NCBI GenBank assembly: GCA_024362935.1
Contig: JANCRA010000125.1
Coordinates: forward strand, 1,178,001 to 1,242,000
DNA from: Setophaga petechia
Taxonomy: Eukaryota; Chordata; Aves; Passeriformes; Parulidae
Direction of reading: 5' to 3'
DNA length: 64,000 bases
The notes under the pieces are model-generated. The model searched no databases, was not told the DNA's origin, and was given only the letters and a program-made list of their open reading frames with translations. Positions 12,645 through 26,265 of the stretch are shown here, piece by piece. The first letter of the stretch is position 1, and each line of letters opens with the position of its first letter. The position numbers and the translations under genes were made by a program.

Positions 12645-13945
12645 GTGGGAAAGTACTGTTTTCTATCACTTTGAAAGCTGCTTACCCAATCCCAGTTTTG
12701 TGCCGCTTCGTATTTCGCCGTTCAGAAGCTGCCGCAGTCTCTGTTTCCCGGAGAAGGGGAAGACGCTTCTTGGCGCGAAGAATCTGGTGTCGTTACGCCG
12801 ATCGCGGCGTGCTCCGGAGAACAGCTACGGCCGACAGACACCCGGAAGCGGCGCTTAAAGGCACAGTGCTCCGTCTCCTGGTCTTTAGCGTCTCCTGCCG
12901 GCTACACCTTAGCAAAAAGCTTTTTCATTATGTCTCGCCAGGAGAAACTGTGTCTGTTCACAAAAAACCTCCCATCGTGCTCTAGAGGTTGCAGGCAGCT
13001 CTGCAGAGTGTTTTGCAGCAAGAAAAAGTAACTTGTCTAAAAAAGCCATCAATTCGAATGTTCCTGGAAAGGGAAAATGCAGGAGAGCGGATAGGTACTG
13101 TTTTCTACCAGTTTGCAAGCTGGACACACAATCCCAGTGTTATACTACGATTGACTTTGCAGTGCACTGTAATAATTGCCTATTGTTACTACATCTAAGC
13201 CAATAGCGTTTGCATTATATCTCTTCAGGAGAAACTGTACCAGTTCAGAAAACAACTCTCATTTTTTCTAGTAGTTGCACGGAGGTGTGCAGAGTGTTTT
13301 GCAAGAAGCAAAAGAAAGTTGTCCAAAACTGCTGCCATTCGAATAGTAATGCGAATGGAAAAGGCAGGAGAGTGGAAAGGTGCTGTTTTCTATCTGTTTG
13401 TAAGCTGCTTACACAATCCCAGAGTTGTGCAGCAATTAGTTTTTCAGTGCACTGTAGTAGGTGCCTCTTTTCACCTGCATCTAAGCAAATTGCTTTTTCC
13501 CCATGTCTTGCAAAGAGAAACTGAGCCAGTTCAGAAAATATCTCCCATCGACTTCTAGAGATTACAGGCAGGTGTGCAGAGTGTTTTGCAAGAAGCCAAA
13601 GAAAGTTGTCTAAAATTCTTTCCATTCGAATAGTAATGTGCATGGAAAAGGCAGGAAGAGTGGAAAGGTACTGTTTTCTATCACTTTGCAAGCCACGCAC
13701 ACAATCCCAGTGTTGTGCATCTATTAGCTTTGCAGTGCACTGCAGTAACTGCCTGTGGTAACCTACATCTAAGCAAAAAGCATTTTCACTATCTCTCACT
13801 AGGAGAAAATGTTCCTGCTCATTAAACAACTTCCATTGTGCTGTACAGGTTGCACAGAGGGCTGCAGAATGTTTTGCAGCAAGAAAAAGAAAGTTGTCTA
13901 AGACGCCTTACTTTCAAGTATTAATGTGAAGGGAAAGGCAAGAGA
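12645..13945. repeat. Diverged satellite block 4 with CpG module (12699-12908)
   Basis: Same variant set as block 3 in the CpG part, 3303 bp downstream of it. A ctagtagttgcacgg variant near 13267 is seen in this copy only. Confidence 0.9.
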
Positions 13946-15661
13946 GTGGGAAAGTACTGTTTTCTAGCACTTTGCAGGCTGCTAACACAATCCCAGTGCT
14001 GTGTACCAATTAACATGTCACTGCACTGCAGTAAGTGTTTCTTGTCACCCATATCTAAGGAAATAGCTTTTTCACTATGTCTCGCAAGGAGAAAACCTTC
14101 CTGCTCACTGAACAACTTCCATCGTGTTCTAGAAGTTGCACAGAGGGCTGCAGAGTTTTATGCAACAAGAAAAAGAAATTTCTCTAAGACGCCTTCCTTT
14201 CAAGTATTAATGTGGATGGAAAGGGAAGAGAGTGGGAAAGTACTGTTTCCTATCACTTTGCAAGTTGCTAACACAATCGCAGTGCTGCGTAGCAATTAGC
14301 TTGTCAGTGCACGGCAGTAAGTGTTTTTTGATACCTAGATCTGAGCAAATAGCTTTTTCACTTTGTCTCGCAAGGGGAAAACGTTGCTGCTCACTAAACA
14401 ACTTCCATCGTGTTGTAGAAGTTGCACAGAGGGCTGCAGTGTGTTTTGCAAAATGTAAAAGAAAACTGTCTAAGACGCCTTCCTTTCAAGTATTAATGTG
14501 AATGGAAAGGCAAGAGAGTGGGAAAATACTGTTTTCTAGCACTTTGCAAGCTGCTAAGACAATCTCAGTGCTGTGTAGCAGTTAGCTTTTCAGTGCATTG
14601 CAGTAAGTGTTTCTTGTCACCTACATCTAAGCAAATAGCTTTTTCACTATGTCTCGCAAGGAGAAAACCTTCCTGCTCACTAAACAACTTCCATCGTGTT
14701 GTAGATGTTGCACAGAGGGCTGCAGAGAGTTTTGCAACAAGAAAAAGAAAGTTGTCTAAAACGCCTTCCTTTCAAGTATTAATGTGAAGGGAAAGGCAAG
14801 AGAGTGGGAAAGTACTGTTTTCTACCACTTTGCGAGCTGTTAACACAATTGCAGTGCTGTGTAGTGATTAGCTTTTAAGTGCACTGCAGTAAGTGTTTCT
14901 TGTCACCTACATCTAAGCAAATAGCTTCTTCACTCTGTCTCGCAAGGAGAAAACCTTCCTGCTCATTAAACATCTCCTATCGTGTTCTAGAAGTTGCACA
15001 GAGGGCTGCAGTGTGTTCTGTAACAAGAAAAAGAAAGTTGTCTAAGACGCCTTCCTTTCAAGTATTAATGTGAAGGGAAAGGCGAGAGAGTGGGAAAGTA
15101 CTGTTTTCTAGCACTTTGCAAGCTGCTAACACAATCGCAGTGCTGTGTAGCAGTTAGCTTGTCAGTGCACGGCAGTAAGTGTTTCTTGATACCTACATCT
15201 GAGCAAATAGCTTTTTCACTTTGTCTCGCAAGGGGAAAACGTTGCTGCTCACTAAACAACTTCCATCGTGTTGTAGAAGTTGCACAGAGGGCTGCAGAGT
15301 GTTTTGCAATATGTAAAAGAAAGTTGTCTAAGACGCCTTCCTTTCAAGTATTAATGTGAAGGGAAAGGCAAGAGAGTGGGAAAGTACTGTTTTCTAGCAC
15401 TTTGCAAGCTGCTAACACAATTGCAGTGCTGTGCAGCAGTTAGCTTGTGAGTGCACGGCAGTAAGTGTTTCTTGATACCTACATCTGAGCAAATAGCTTT
15501 TTCACTTTGTCTCGCAAGGGGAAAACGTTGCTGCTCACTAAACAACTTCCATCGTATTCTAGAAGTTGCTCAGAGGGCTGCAGTGTGTTTTGCAGCAAGA
15601 AAAAGAAAGTTGTCTAAGACGCCTTCCTTTCAAGTATTAATGTGAAGGGAAAGGCAAGAGA
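13946..15661. repeat. Satellite array, 6 canonical monomers
   Basis: 1716 bp. 14200-15661 repeats 7880-9341 at an offset of 6320 bp. The first monomer has the caattaacatgtcactgc variant that recurs at 42140, 59390 and 61265. Confidence 0.93.
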
Positions 15662-16962
15662 GTGGGAAAGTACTGTTTTCTATCACTTTGAAAGCTGCTT
15701 ACCCAATCCCAGTTTTGTGCCGCTTCGTATTTCGCCGTTCAGAAGCTGCCGCAGTCTCTGTTTCCCGGAGAAGGGGAAGACGCTTCTTGGCGCGAAGAAT
15801 CTGGTGTCGTTACGCCGATCGCGGCGTGCTCCGGAGAACAGCTACGGCCGACAGACACCCGGAAGCGGCGCTTAAAGGCACAGTGCTCCGTCTCCTGGTC
15901 TTTAGCGTCTCCTGCCGGCTACACCTTAGCAAAAAGCTTTTTCATTATGTCTCGCCAGGAGAAACTGTGTCTGTTCACAAAAAACCTCCCATCGTGCTCC
16001 AGAGGTTGCAGGCAGCTCTGCAGAGTGTTTTGCAACAAGAAAAAGTAACTTGTCCAAAAAAGCCATCAATTCGAATGTTCCTGGAAAGGGAAAATGCAGG
16101 AGAGCGGATAGGTACTGTTTTCTACCAGTTTGCAAGCTGGACACACAATCCCAGTGTTATACTACGATTGACTTTGCAGTGCACTGTAATAATTGCCTAT
16201 TGTTACTACATCTAAGCCAATAGCGTTTGCATTATATCTCTTCAGGAGAAACTGTACCAGTTCAGAAAACAACTCTCATTTTTTCTACAAGTTGCACGGA
16301 GGTGTGCAGAGTGTTTTGCAAGAAGCAAAAGAAAGTTGTCCAAAACTGCTGCCATTCGAATAGTAATGCGAATGGAAAAGGCAGGAGAGTGGAAAGGTGT
16401 TGTTTTCTATCTGTTTGTAAGCTGCTTACACAATCCCAGAGTTGTGCAGCAATTAGTTTTTCAGTGCACTGTAGTAGGTGCCTCTTTTCACCTGCATCTA
16501 AGCAAATTGCTTTTTCCCCATGTCTTGCAAAGAGAAACTGAGCCAGTTCAGAAAATATCTCCCATCGACTTCTAGAGATTGCAGGCAGGTGTGCAGAGTG
16601 TTTTGCAAGAAGCCAAAGAAAGTTGTCTAAAATTCTTTCCATTCGAATAGTAATGTGCATGGAAAAGGCAGGAGGAGTGGAAAGGTACTGTTTTCTATCA
16701 CTTTGCAAGCTGGGCACACAATCCCAGTGTTGTGCATCTATTAGCTTTGCAGTGCACTGCAGTAACTGCCTGTGGTAACCTACAACTAAGCAAAAAGCTT
16801 TTTCACTATCTCTCACTAGGAGAAAATGTTCCTGCTCATTAAACAACTTCCATTGTGCTGTACAGGTTGAACAGAGGGCTGCAGAATGTTTTGCAGCAAG
16901 AAAAAGAAAGTTGTCTAAGACGCCTTCCTTTCAAGTATTAATGTGAAGGGAAAGGCAAGAGA
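15662..16962. repeat. Diverged satellite block 5 with CpG module (15716-15925)
   Basis: Distinguished by ctccagaggttgc near 15998 in place of ctctagaggttgc. This variant is shared only with blocks 11 and 12 and links this copy to the 60 kb region. The removed tag makes a 175-codon frame appear; I do not take it as a gene. Confidence 0.9.
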
Positions 16963-17534
16963 GTGGGAAAGTACTGTTTTCTAGCACTTTGCAGGCTGCT
17001 AACACAATCCCAGTGCTGTGTACCAATTAACTTGTCACTGCACTACAGTGAGTGTTTCTTGTCACCTACATCTAAGCAAATAGCTTTTTCACTATGTCTC
17101 TCAAGGAGAAAACCTTCCTGCTCACTAACCAACTTCCATCGTGTTGTAGATGTTGCACAGAGGGCTGCAGAGTTTTTTGCAACAAGAAAAAGAAAGTTCT
17201 CTAAGACGCCTTCCTTTCAAGTATTAATGTGAAGGGAAAGGCAAGAGAGTGGGAAAGTACTGTTTTCTAGCACTTTGCAAGCTGCTAACACAATCCCAGT
17301 GCTGTGTAGCATTTAGCTTGTCAGTGCACGGTAGGAAGTGTTTCTTGATACCTACATCTGAGCAAATAGCTTTTTCACTTTGTCTCGCAAGGGGAAAACG
17401 TTGCTGCTCACTAAACAACTTCCATCGTATTCTCGAAGTTGCTCAGAGGGCTGCAGAGAGTTTTGCAGCAAGAAAAAGAAAGTTGTCTAAGACGCCTTCC
17501 TTTCAAGTATTAATGTGAATGGAAACGCAAGAGA
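16963..17534. repeat. Satellite, 2 canonical monomers
   Basis: Two monomers between block 5 and a second kind of diverged block. The first carries cactacagtgagtg, a private variant near 17040. Confidence 0.88.
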
Positions 17535-18682
17535 GTGGAAAGGTACTGTTTTCTATCCGTTTGGAAGCTGGGCACACAATCCCAGTGTTGTGCTTTGATT
17601 AGCTTTGCAGGGCACTGTAGATAGTGCCTCTTGTCACCTACATCTAAGGAAAAAGATTTTTCACTATGTCTCGCAAGGAGAAACTTTGCCAGTTGAAAAA
17701 ACATCTCCCATCTTGTTGTGGAGGGTGCACGCTGGTGTGGGGAGTGTTTTGCAAGAAGCAAAAGAAAGATGTCCAAAACTCCTTCCATTCAAATAGAAAT
17801 GTCAATAGAAAAGGCAGGAGAGTGGAATGGTACTTTTTTCTATCCGTTTGCAAGCTGGGCACACAATCCCAGTGTTGTGTAGCAATTAGCTTGTCAGTGC
17901 ACTGCAGTAAGTGCGTCTTGTAACCTACTTCTAAGCAAATAGCTTCTTCGCAGTTTCTCGCAAGGAGAAACTATGCCTGCTCAGAAAACATCTCCTATCC
18001 CGACTAGAGTTTGCACACGTGTCAGTGGAGTGTTCTGCAACAAGAAAGAGAAAGTTGTCCAAAACTACTTCCTTTCGAATGTTATTGGCAATGGAAAAGG
18101 CAGGGGAGTTGAAATGTACTGTTTTCTCTGAGTTTGCAATCTGCTTACAAAATGCCAGTGTTCTACAGCGATTACCTTTGCAGTGCACTGGAGTAAGCGC
18201 CTCTTGTTTCCAACCTCGAAGCAAATAGTCCTTTCAGTATATCCCGCAGGGAGAAACTGTGTGCCTGTTCAGGAAACATCTCCCATCGTGTTCTAGAGGT
18301 TGCACGCAGGTCTGCAGAGTGTTCTGCAACAAGAAAAAGAAACTTGTCCAAAAGGCCTTCCATTCGAATGTTCTTAGAAAGGGAAAATGCAGGAGAGTGG
18401 AAAGGTAGTGTTTTCTATCACTTTGCAAGCTGGACACACAATCCCAGTGTGGTGCTACAATTACCTTTCCAGGGCACTGCAGGAAGTGCCTGTGGTCACT
18501 TACATCTAAGCAAAAAGCTTTTTCACTATGTCTCGCTAGGAGAACAGGTGCCTGCTCTGTAATCATCTCCTCTCATGTTCTAGAGGTTGCACGGAGGTGT
18601 GCAGAGTGTTTTTCAAGAAGCCAAAGAAAGATGTCCAAAACTCCTTCCATTCGAATAGTAATGTGAATGGAAAAGGCAGGAG
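17535..18682. repeat. Diverged satellite block without CpG module
   Basis: About four diverged monomers (phase marks near 17535, 17820, 18107 and 18396) that are not copies of the 1301-bp block. They share the tcgaatagtaatg and ggcaggagagtgg features with it but lack the CpG insertion. They are the most divergent monomers in the window and may be closest to the ancestral state; that is inference. An 85-codon ATG frame at 17666-17923 lies here but looks incidental. Confidence 0.8.
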
Positions 18683-21600
18683 AGTGGAAAGGTACTGTTT
18701 TCGACCACTTTGCAAGCTGCTTACACAATCCCAGTGCTGTGTAGCAATTAGTTTCTCAGTGCACTGCAGTAAGTGTTTCTTGTCACCTACATCTAAGCAA
18801 ATAGCTTTTTCACTATGTCTCGCAAGGAGAAAACCTTCTTGCTCACTAAACATCATCTATCGCGTTCTAGAAGTTGCACAGAGGGCTGAAGAGTGTTTTG
18901 CAGCAAGAAAATAAAGTTGTCTAAGACGCCTTCCTTTCAAGTATTAATGTGAAGGGAAAGGCAAGAGAGTGGGAAAGTACTGTTTTCTATCACTTTGAGA
19001 GCTGCTAACACAATCCCAGTTCTGTGTAGCAATTAGCTTTTCATTGCACTGCAGTAAGTGTTTCTTGTCACCTACATCAAAGCAAATAGCTTTTTCATTA
19101 TGTCTCGCAAGGAGAAAACCTTCCTGCTCACTAAACAACTTCCATCGTGTTGTAGATGTTGCACAGAGGGCTTCAGAGTGTTGTGTAACAAGAAAAAGAA
19201 AGTTGTCTAAGACGCCTTCCATTCAAGTATTAATGTGAATGGAAAGGCGAGAGAGTGGGAAAGTATTGTTTTCTAGCATTTTGCAAGCTGCTAACACAAT
19301 CGCAGTGCTGTGTAGCAGTTAGCTTTTCAGTGCACAGCAGTAAGTGTTTCTTGTCACCTACATCTAAGCAAATAGCTTTTTCACTCTGTCTCGCAAGGAG
19401 AAAACCTTCTTGCTCACTAAACATCTCCTATCGTGTTCTAGAAGTTGCACAGAGGGCTGCAATGTGTTCTGTAACAAGAAAAAGAAAGTTGTCTAAGACG
19501 CCTTCCTTTCAAGTATTAATGTGAAGGGAAAGGCAAGAGAGTGGGAAAGTACTGTTTTCTAGCACTTTGCATGCTGCTAACACAATCGCAGTGCTGTGTA
19601 GCAATTACCTTGTCAGTGCACGGCAGTAAGTGTTTCTTGATACCTACATCTGAGAAAATAGCTTTTTCACTATGTCTCGCAAGGAGAAAACCTTCTTGCT
19701 CACTAAACATCTCCTATCGTGTTCTAGAAGTTGCACAGAGGGCTGCAGTGTGTTTTGCAACAAGAAAAAGAAAGCTGTCTAAGACGCCTTCCTTTCAAGT
19801 ATTAATGTGAATGGAAAGGAAAGAGAGTGGGAAAGTACTATTTTCTAGCACTTTGCAAGCTGCTAACACAATCCCAGTTCTGTGTAGCAATTAGCTTTGC
19901 AGTGCACTGCAGTAAGTGTTTCTTGTCACCTACATCAAAGCAAATAGCTTTTTCACTCTGTCTCGCAAGGAGAAAACCTTCCTGCTCACTAAACAACTTC
20001 CATCGTGTTGTAGATGTTGCACAGAGGGCTGCAGAGTGTTTTGCAACAAGAAAAAGAAAGTTGTCTAAGACGCCTTCCTTTCAAGTATTAATGTGAAGGG
20101 AAAGCCAAGAGAGTGGGAAAGTACTGTTTTCTAGCACTTTGCAAGCTGCTAACACACTCCCACTGCTGTGTAGTGATTAGCTTTTAAGTGCACTGCAGTA
20201 AGTGTTTCTTGTCACCTACATCTAAGCAAATAGCTTTATCACTATGTCTCGCAACGAGAAAACCTTCCTGCTCATTAAGTATCTCCTATCGTGTACTAGA
20301 AGTTGCACAGAGGCCTGCAGTGTGTTCTGGAACAAGAAAAAGAAAGTTGTCTAAGACGCCTTCCTTTCAAGTATTAATGTGAAGGGAAAGGCAAGAGAGT
20401 GGGAAAGTACTGTTTTCTAGCACTTTGCAAGCTGCTAACACAATCCCAGTGCTGTGTAGCAATAAGCTTTTCAGTGCACTGCAATAAGTGTTTCTTGTTA
20501 CCTACGTCTAAGCAAATAGCTTTTTCACTATGTCTCGCAAGGAGAAAACCTTCCTGCTCATTAAGTATCTCCTATCATGTTCTAGAAGTTGCACAGAGGG
20601 CTGCAGAGTGTTCTGTAACAAGAAAAACAAAGTTGTCTAAGACGCCTTCCTTTCAAGTATTAATGTGAAGGGAAAGGCAAGAGAATGGGAAAGTACTGTT
20701 TTCTAGCACTTTGCAAGCTGCTAACACAATCCCAGTGCTGTGTACCAATTAGCTTGTCACTGCACTGCAGTAAGTGTTTCTTGTCACCTACATCAAAGCA
20801 AATAACTTTTTCACTATGTCTCGCAAGGAGAAAACATTCCTGCTCACTAAACACCTCCTATCTTGTTCCAGAAGTTGCACAGAGGGCTGCAGTGTGTTTT
20901 GCAAAAAGTAAAAGAAAGTTGTCTAAGACGCCTTCATTTCAAGTATTAATGTGAAGGGAAAGGCAAGAGAGTGGAAAGTACTGTTTTCTAGCACTTTGCA
21001 AGCTCCATACAGAATCCCAGTGCTGTGTAGTAATTAGCTTTTAAGTGCACTGCAGTAAGAGTTTCTTGTTACCAACATCTAAGCAAATAGCTTTTTCACT
21101 ATGTCTCGCAAGGAGAAAACCTTCCTGCTCACTAAACAACTTCCATCGTGTTCTAGAAGTTGCACAGAGGGCTTAAGAGTGTTCTGTAACAAGAAAAAAA
21201 AGTTGTCTAAGACGCCTTCCTTTCAAGTATTAATGTGAATGGAAAGGCAAGAGAGTGGGAAAGTACTGTTTTCTAGCACTTTGCAAGCTGCTAACACAAT
21301 CGCAGTGCTAGGTAGCAGTTAGCTTTTCAGTGCACTGCAGTAAGTGTTTCTTGTCACCTACATCTAAGCAAATAGCTTTTTCACTATGTCTCGCAATGAG
21401 AAAACCTTCCTGCTCATTAAACATCTCCTATCGTGTTCTAGAAGTTGCACAGAGGGCTGCAGTGTGTTTTCAACAAGAAAAAGAAAGCTGTCTAAGATGC
21501 CTTCCTTTCAAGTATTAATGTGAAGGGAAAGGCAAGAGAGTGGGAAAGTACTGTTTTCTAGCACTTTGCAAGCTGCTAACACAATCGCAGTGCTGTGTAG

Positions 21601-21825
21601 CAATTAGCTTGTCAGTGCACGGCAGTAAGTGTTTCTTGATACCTGCAGCTGAGCAAATAGCTTTTTCACATTGTCTCGCAAGGAGAAAACCTTCCTGCTC
21701 ACTAAACAACTTCCATCGTGTTCTAGAAGTTGCACAGAGGGCTGCAGTGTGTTTTGCAGCAAGAAAAAGAAAGTTGTCTAAGACGCCTTCCTTTCAAGTA
21801 TTAATGTGAAGGGAAAGGCAAGAGA
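18683..21825. repeat. Satellite array, 11 monomers
   Basis: Eleven mostly canonical monomers. 19541-20382 is repeated at 63077-63918 (offset 43536). One monomer near 20970 has a short deletion (gagagtggaaagtactg), and the 21180 region reads aagaaaaaaaagttgtc. Confidence 0.92.
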
Positions 21826-22660
21826 GTGGGAAAGTACTGTTTTCTATCACTTTGAAAGCTGCTTACCCAATCCCCGTTTTGTGCCGCTTCGTAGTTCGCC
21901 GTTCAGAAGCTGCCGCAGTCTCTGTTTCCCGGAGAAGGGGAAGGCGCTTCTTGGCGCGAAGAATCTGGTGTCGTTACGCCGATCGCGGCATGCTCCGGAG
22001 AACAGCTACGGCCGAGAGACACCCGGAAGCGGCGCCTAAAGGCACAGTGCTCCGTCTCCTGGTCTTTAGCGTCTCCTGCCGGCTACACCTTAGCAAAAAG
22101 CTTTTTCATTATGTCTCGCCAGGAGAAACTGTGTCTGTTCACAAAAAACCTCCCATCGTGCTCTAGAGGTTGCAGGCAGCTCTGCAGAGTGTTTTGCAAC
22201 AAGAAAAAGTAACTTGTCCAAAAAAGCCATCAATTCGAATGTTCCTGGAAAGGGAAAATGCAGGAGAGCGGATAGGTACTGTTTTCTACCAGTTTGCAAG
22301 CTGGACACACAATCCCAGTGTTATACTACGATTGACTTTGCAGTGCACTGTAATAATTGCCTATTGTTACTACATCTAAGCCAATAGCGTTTGCATTATA
22401 TCTCTTCAGGAGAAACTGTACCAGTTCAGAAAACAACTCTCATTTTTTCTAGAAGTTGCACGGAGGTGTGCAGAGTGTTTTGCAAGAAGCAAAAGAAAGT
22501 TGTCCAAAACTGCTGCCATTCGAATAGTAATGCGAATGGAAAAGGCAGGAGAGTGGAAAGGTGCTGTTTTCTATCTGTTTGTAAGCTGCTTACAAAATCC
22601 CAGAGTTGTGCAGCAATTAGTTTTTCAGTGCACTGTAGTAGGTGCCTCTTTTCACCTGCA
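21826..22660. repeat. Diverged satellite block 6, truncated, with CpG module (21880-22089)
   Basis: Starts as a normal 1301-bp block but is joined after about 835 bp, near catctaagcaaaaagc at 22660, to the diverged monomer otherwise seen at about 18505. Private changes in the CpG part are aaggcgcttc, gcggcatgctcc and gcgcctaaagg. Confidence 0.85.
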
Positions 22661-25600
22661 TCTAAGCAAAAAGCTTTTTCACTATGTCTCGCTAGGAGAA
22701 CAGGTGCCTGCTCTGTAACCATCTCCTCTCATGTTCTGGAGGTTGCACGGAGGTGTGCAGAGTGTTTTTCAAGAAGCCAAAGAAAGATGTCCAAAACTCC
22801 TTCCATTCGAATAGTAATGTGAATGGAAAAGGCAGGAGAGTGGAAAGGTACTGTTTTCGACCACTTTGCAAGCTGCTTACACAATCCCAGTGCTGTGTAG
22901 CAATTAGTTTCTCAGTGCACTGCAGTAATTGTTTCTTGTCACCTACATCTAAGCAAATAGCTTTTTCACTATGTCTCGCAAGGAGAAAACCTTCTTGCTC
23001 ACTAAACATCATATATCGCGTTCTAGAAGTTGCACAGAGGGCTGCAGAGTGTTTTGCAGCAAGAAAATAAAGTTGTCTAAGACGCCTTCCTTTCAAGTAT
23101 TAATGTGAAGGGAAAGGCAAGAGAGTGGGAAAGTACTGTTTTCTAACACTTTGAGAGCTGCTAACACAATCCCAGTTCTGTGTAGCAATTAGCTTTTCAT
23201 TGCACTGCAGTAAGTGTTTCTTGTCACCTACATCAAAGCAAATAGCTTTTTCAATATGTCTCGCAAGGAGAAAACCTTCCTGCTCACTAAACAACTTCCA
23301 TCGTGCTGTAGATGTTGCACAGAGGGCTTCAGAGTGTTCTGTAACAAGAAAAAGAAAGTTGTCTAAGACGCCTTCCATTCAAGTATTAATGTGAATGGAA
23401 AGGCAAGAGAGTGGGAAAGTACTGTTTTCTAGCACTTTGCAAGCTGCTAACACAATCGCAGTGCTGTGTAGTAGTTAGCTTTTCAGTGCACTGCAGTAAG
23501 TGTTTCTTGTCACCTACATCTAAGCAAATAGCTTTTTCACTCTGTCTCGCAAGGAGAAAACCTTCCTGCTCATTAAACATCTCCTATCGTGTTCTAGAAG
23601 TTGCACAGAGGGCTGCAGTGTGTTTTCAAGAAGAAAAAGAAAGCTGTCTAAGATGCCTTCCTTTCAAGTATTAATGTGAAGGGAAAGGCAAGAGAGTGGG
23701 AAAATACTGTTTTCGATCACTTTGCAAGCTGCTAACACAATCCCAGTTCTGTGTAGCAATTAGCTTTTCAGTGCACTGCAGTAAGTGTTTCTTGTCACCT
23801 ACATCTAAGCAAATAGCTTTTTCACTCTGTCTCGCAAGGAGAAAACCTTCTTGCTCACTAAACAACTCCTATCGTGTTCTAGAAGTTGCACAGAGGGCTG
23901 CAGTGTGTTCTGTAACAAGAAAAAGAAAGTTGTCTAAGACGCCTTCCTTTCAAGTATTAATGTGAAGGGAAAGGCAAGAGAGTGGGAAAGTACTGTTTTC
24001 TAGCACTTTGCAAGCTGCTAACACAATCCCAGTGCTGTGTAGCAATTACCTTGTCACTGCACTGCAGTAAGTGCTTCTTTATACCTACATCTGAGCAAAT
24101 AGGTTTTTCACTTTGTCTCGCAAGGGGAAAACGTTCCTGCTCACTAAACAACTTCCATCGTGTTGTAGATGTTGCTCAGAGGGCTGCAGTGTGTTTTGCA
24201 AAATGTAAAAGAAAGTTGTCTAAGACGCCTTCCTTTCAAGTATTAATGTGAAGGGAAAGGCAAGAGAGTGGGAAAGTACTGTTTTCTAGCACTTTGCAAG
24301 CTGCTAACACAATCCCAGTGCTGTGTAGCAGTTAGCTTGTCAGTGCACGGCAGTGTTTCTTGTCACCTACATCTGAGCAAATAGCTTTTTCACTCTGTCT
24401 CGCAAGGAGAAAACCTTCCTGCTCACTAAACATCTCCTATCGTGCTCTAGAAGTTGCACAGACGGCTGCAGTGTGTTTTGCAAAATGTAAAAGAAAGTTG
24501 TCTAAGACGCCTTCCTTTCAAGTTATAATGTGAAGGGAAAGGCAAGAGAGTGGGAAGGTCCTCTTTTCTAGTATTTTGAAATCTGCTAACACAATCCCAC
24601 TGTTGTGTAACAATTAGCTTGTCAGTGCAATGCAGTAAGTGTTTCTTGTCACCTACATCTAAGCAAATAGCTTTTTCACTATGTCTCGCAAGGAGAAAAC
24701 CTTCCTGCTCACAAAACATCTCCTATCGTGTTCTAGAAGTTGTACAGAGGGCTGCAGTGTGTTTTGCAACAAGAAAAAGAAAGTTGTCTAAGACGCCTTC
24801 CTTTCAAGTATTAATGTGAAGGGAAAGGCAAGAGAGTGGGAAAGTACTGTTTTCTAGCACTTTGCAAGCTGCTTACAGAATCCCAGTGCTGTGTAGTAAT
24901 TAGCTTTTAAGTGCACTGCAGTAAGAATTTCTTGTTACCTACATCTAAGCAAATAGCTTTTTCACTATGTCTCGCAAGGAGAAAACCTTCCTGCTCACTA
25001 AACATCTCCTGTCATGTTCTAGGGGTTCAACAGAGTGCTGCAGTGTGTTTTGCAGCAAGAAAAAGAAAGTTGTCTAAGACGCCTTCCTTTCAAGTATTAA
25101 TGTGAAGGGAAAGGCAAGAGAGTGGGAAAGTACTGTTTTCTTGCACTTTGCAAGCTGCTAACACAATCCCAGTTCTGTGTAGCAATTAGCTTTTCAGTGC
25201 ACTGCAGTAAGTGTTTCTTGTCACCTACATCAAAGCAAATAGCTTTCTCACTCTGTCTCGCAAGGAGAAAACCCTCCTGCTCACTAAACAACTTCCATCG
25301 TGTTCTAGAAGTTGCACAGAGGGCTTAGGAGTGTTCTGTAACAAGAAAAAAAAAGTTTTCTAAGACGCCTTCCTTTCAAGTATTAATGTGAAGGGAAAGG
25401 CAAGAGAGTGGGAAAGTACTGTTTTCTAGCACTTTGCAAGCTGCTAACACAATTGCAGTGCTGTGTAGCAGTTAGCTTTTCAGTGCACTGCAGTAAGTGT
25501 TTCTTGTCACCTACATCTAAGCAAATAGCTTTTTCACTATGTCTCGCAAGGAGAAAACCTTCCTGCTCACTAAACATCTCCTGTCATGTTCTAGGGGTTG

Positions 25601-26265
25601 CACAGAGTGCTGCAGAGTATTTTGCAGCAAGAAAAAGAAAGTTGTCTAAGACGCCTTCCTTTCAAGTATTAATGTGAAGGGAAAGGCAAGAGAGTGGGAA
25701 AGTACTGTTTTCTAGCACTTTGCAGGCTGCTAACACAATCGCAGTGCTGTGTAGCAATTACCTTGTCAGTGCACGGCAGTAAGTGTTTCTTGATACCTAC
25801 ATCTGAGCAAATAGCTTTTTCACTATGTCTCGCAAGGAGAAAACCTTCCTGCTCACTAAACATCTCCTATCGTGTTCTAGAAGTTGCACAGAGGGCTGCA
25901 GAGTTTTTTGCAACAAGAAAAAGAAAGCTGTCTAAGACGCCTTCCTTTCAAGTATTAATGTGAAGGGAAAGGCAAGAGAGTGGGAAAGTACTGTTTTCTA
26001 GCACTTTGCAGGCTGCTAACACAATCCCAGTGCTGTGTAGCAGTAAGCTTTTCAGTGCGCTGCAGCAAGTGTTTCTTGTCACCTACATCTGAGCAAATAG
26101 CTTTTTCACTCTGTCTCGCTAGGAGAAAACCTTCCTGCTCACTAAACATCTCCTATCGTGTTCTAGAAGTTGCACAGAGGGCTGCAGTGTGTTTTGCAGC
26201 AAGAAAAAGAAAGTAGTCTAAGACGCCGTCCTTTCAAGTATTAATGTGAAGGGAAAGGCAAGAGA
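22661..26265. repeat. Satellite array, about 12.5 monomers
   Basis: 22661 to about 23590 copies 18505-19434 at an offset of 4156 bp, beginning with one diverged monomer (ctcgctaggagaacagg). The rest is canonical. One monomer near 24345 is shorter because cggcagtgtttc replaces cggcagtaagtgtttc. Confidence 0.92.
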
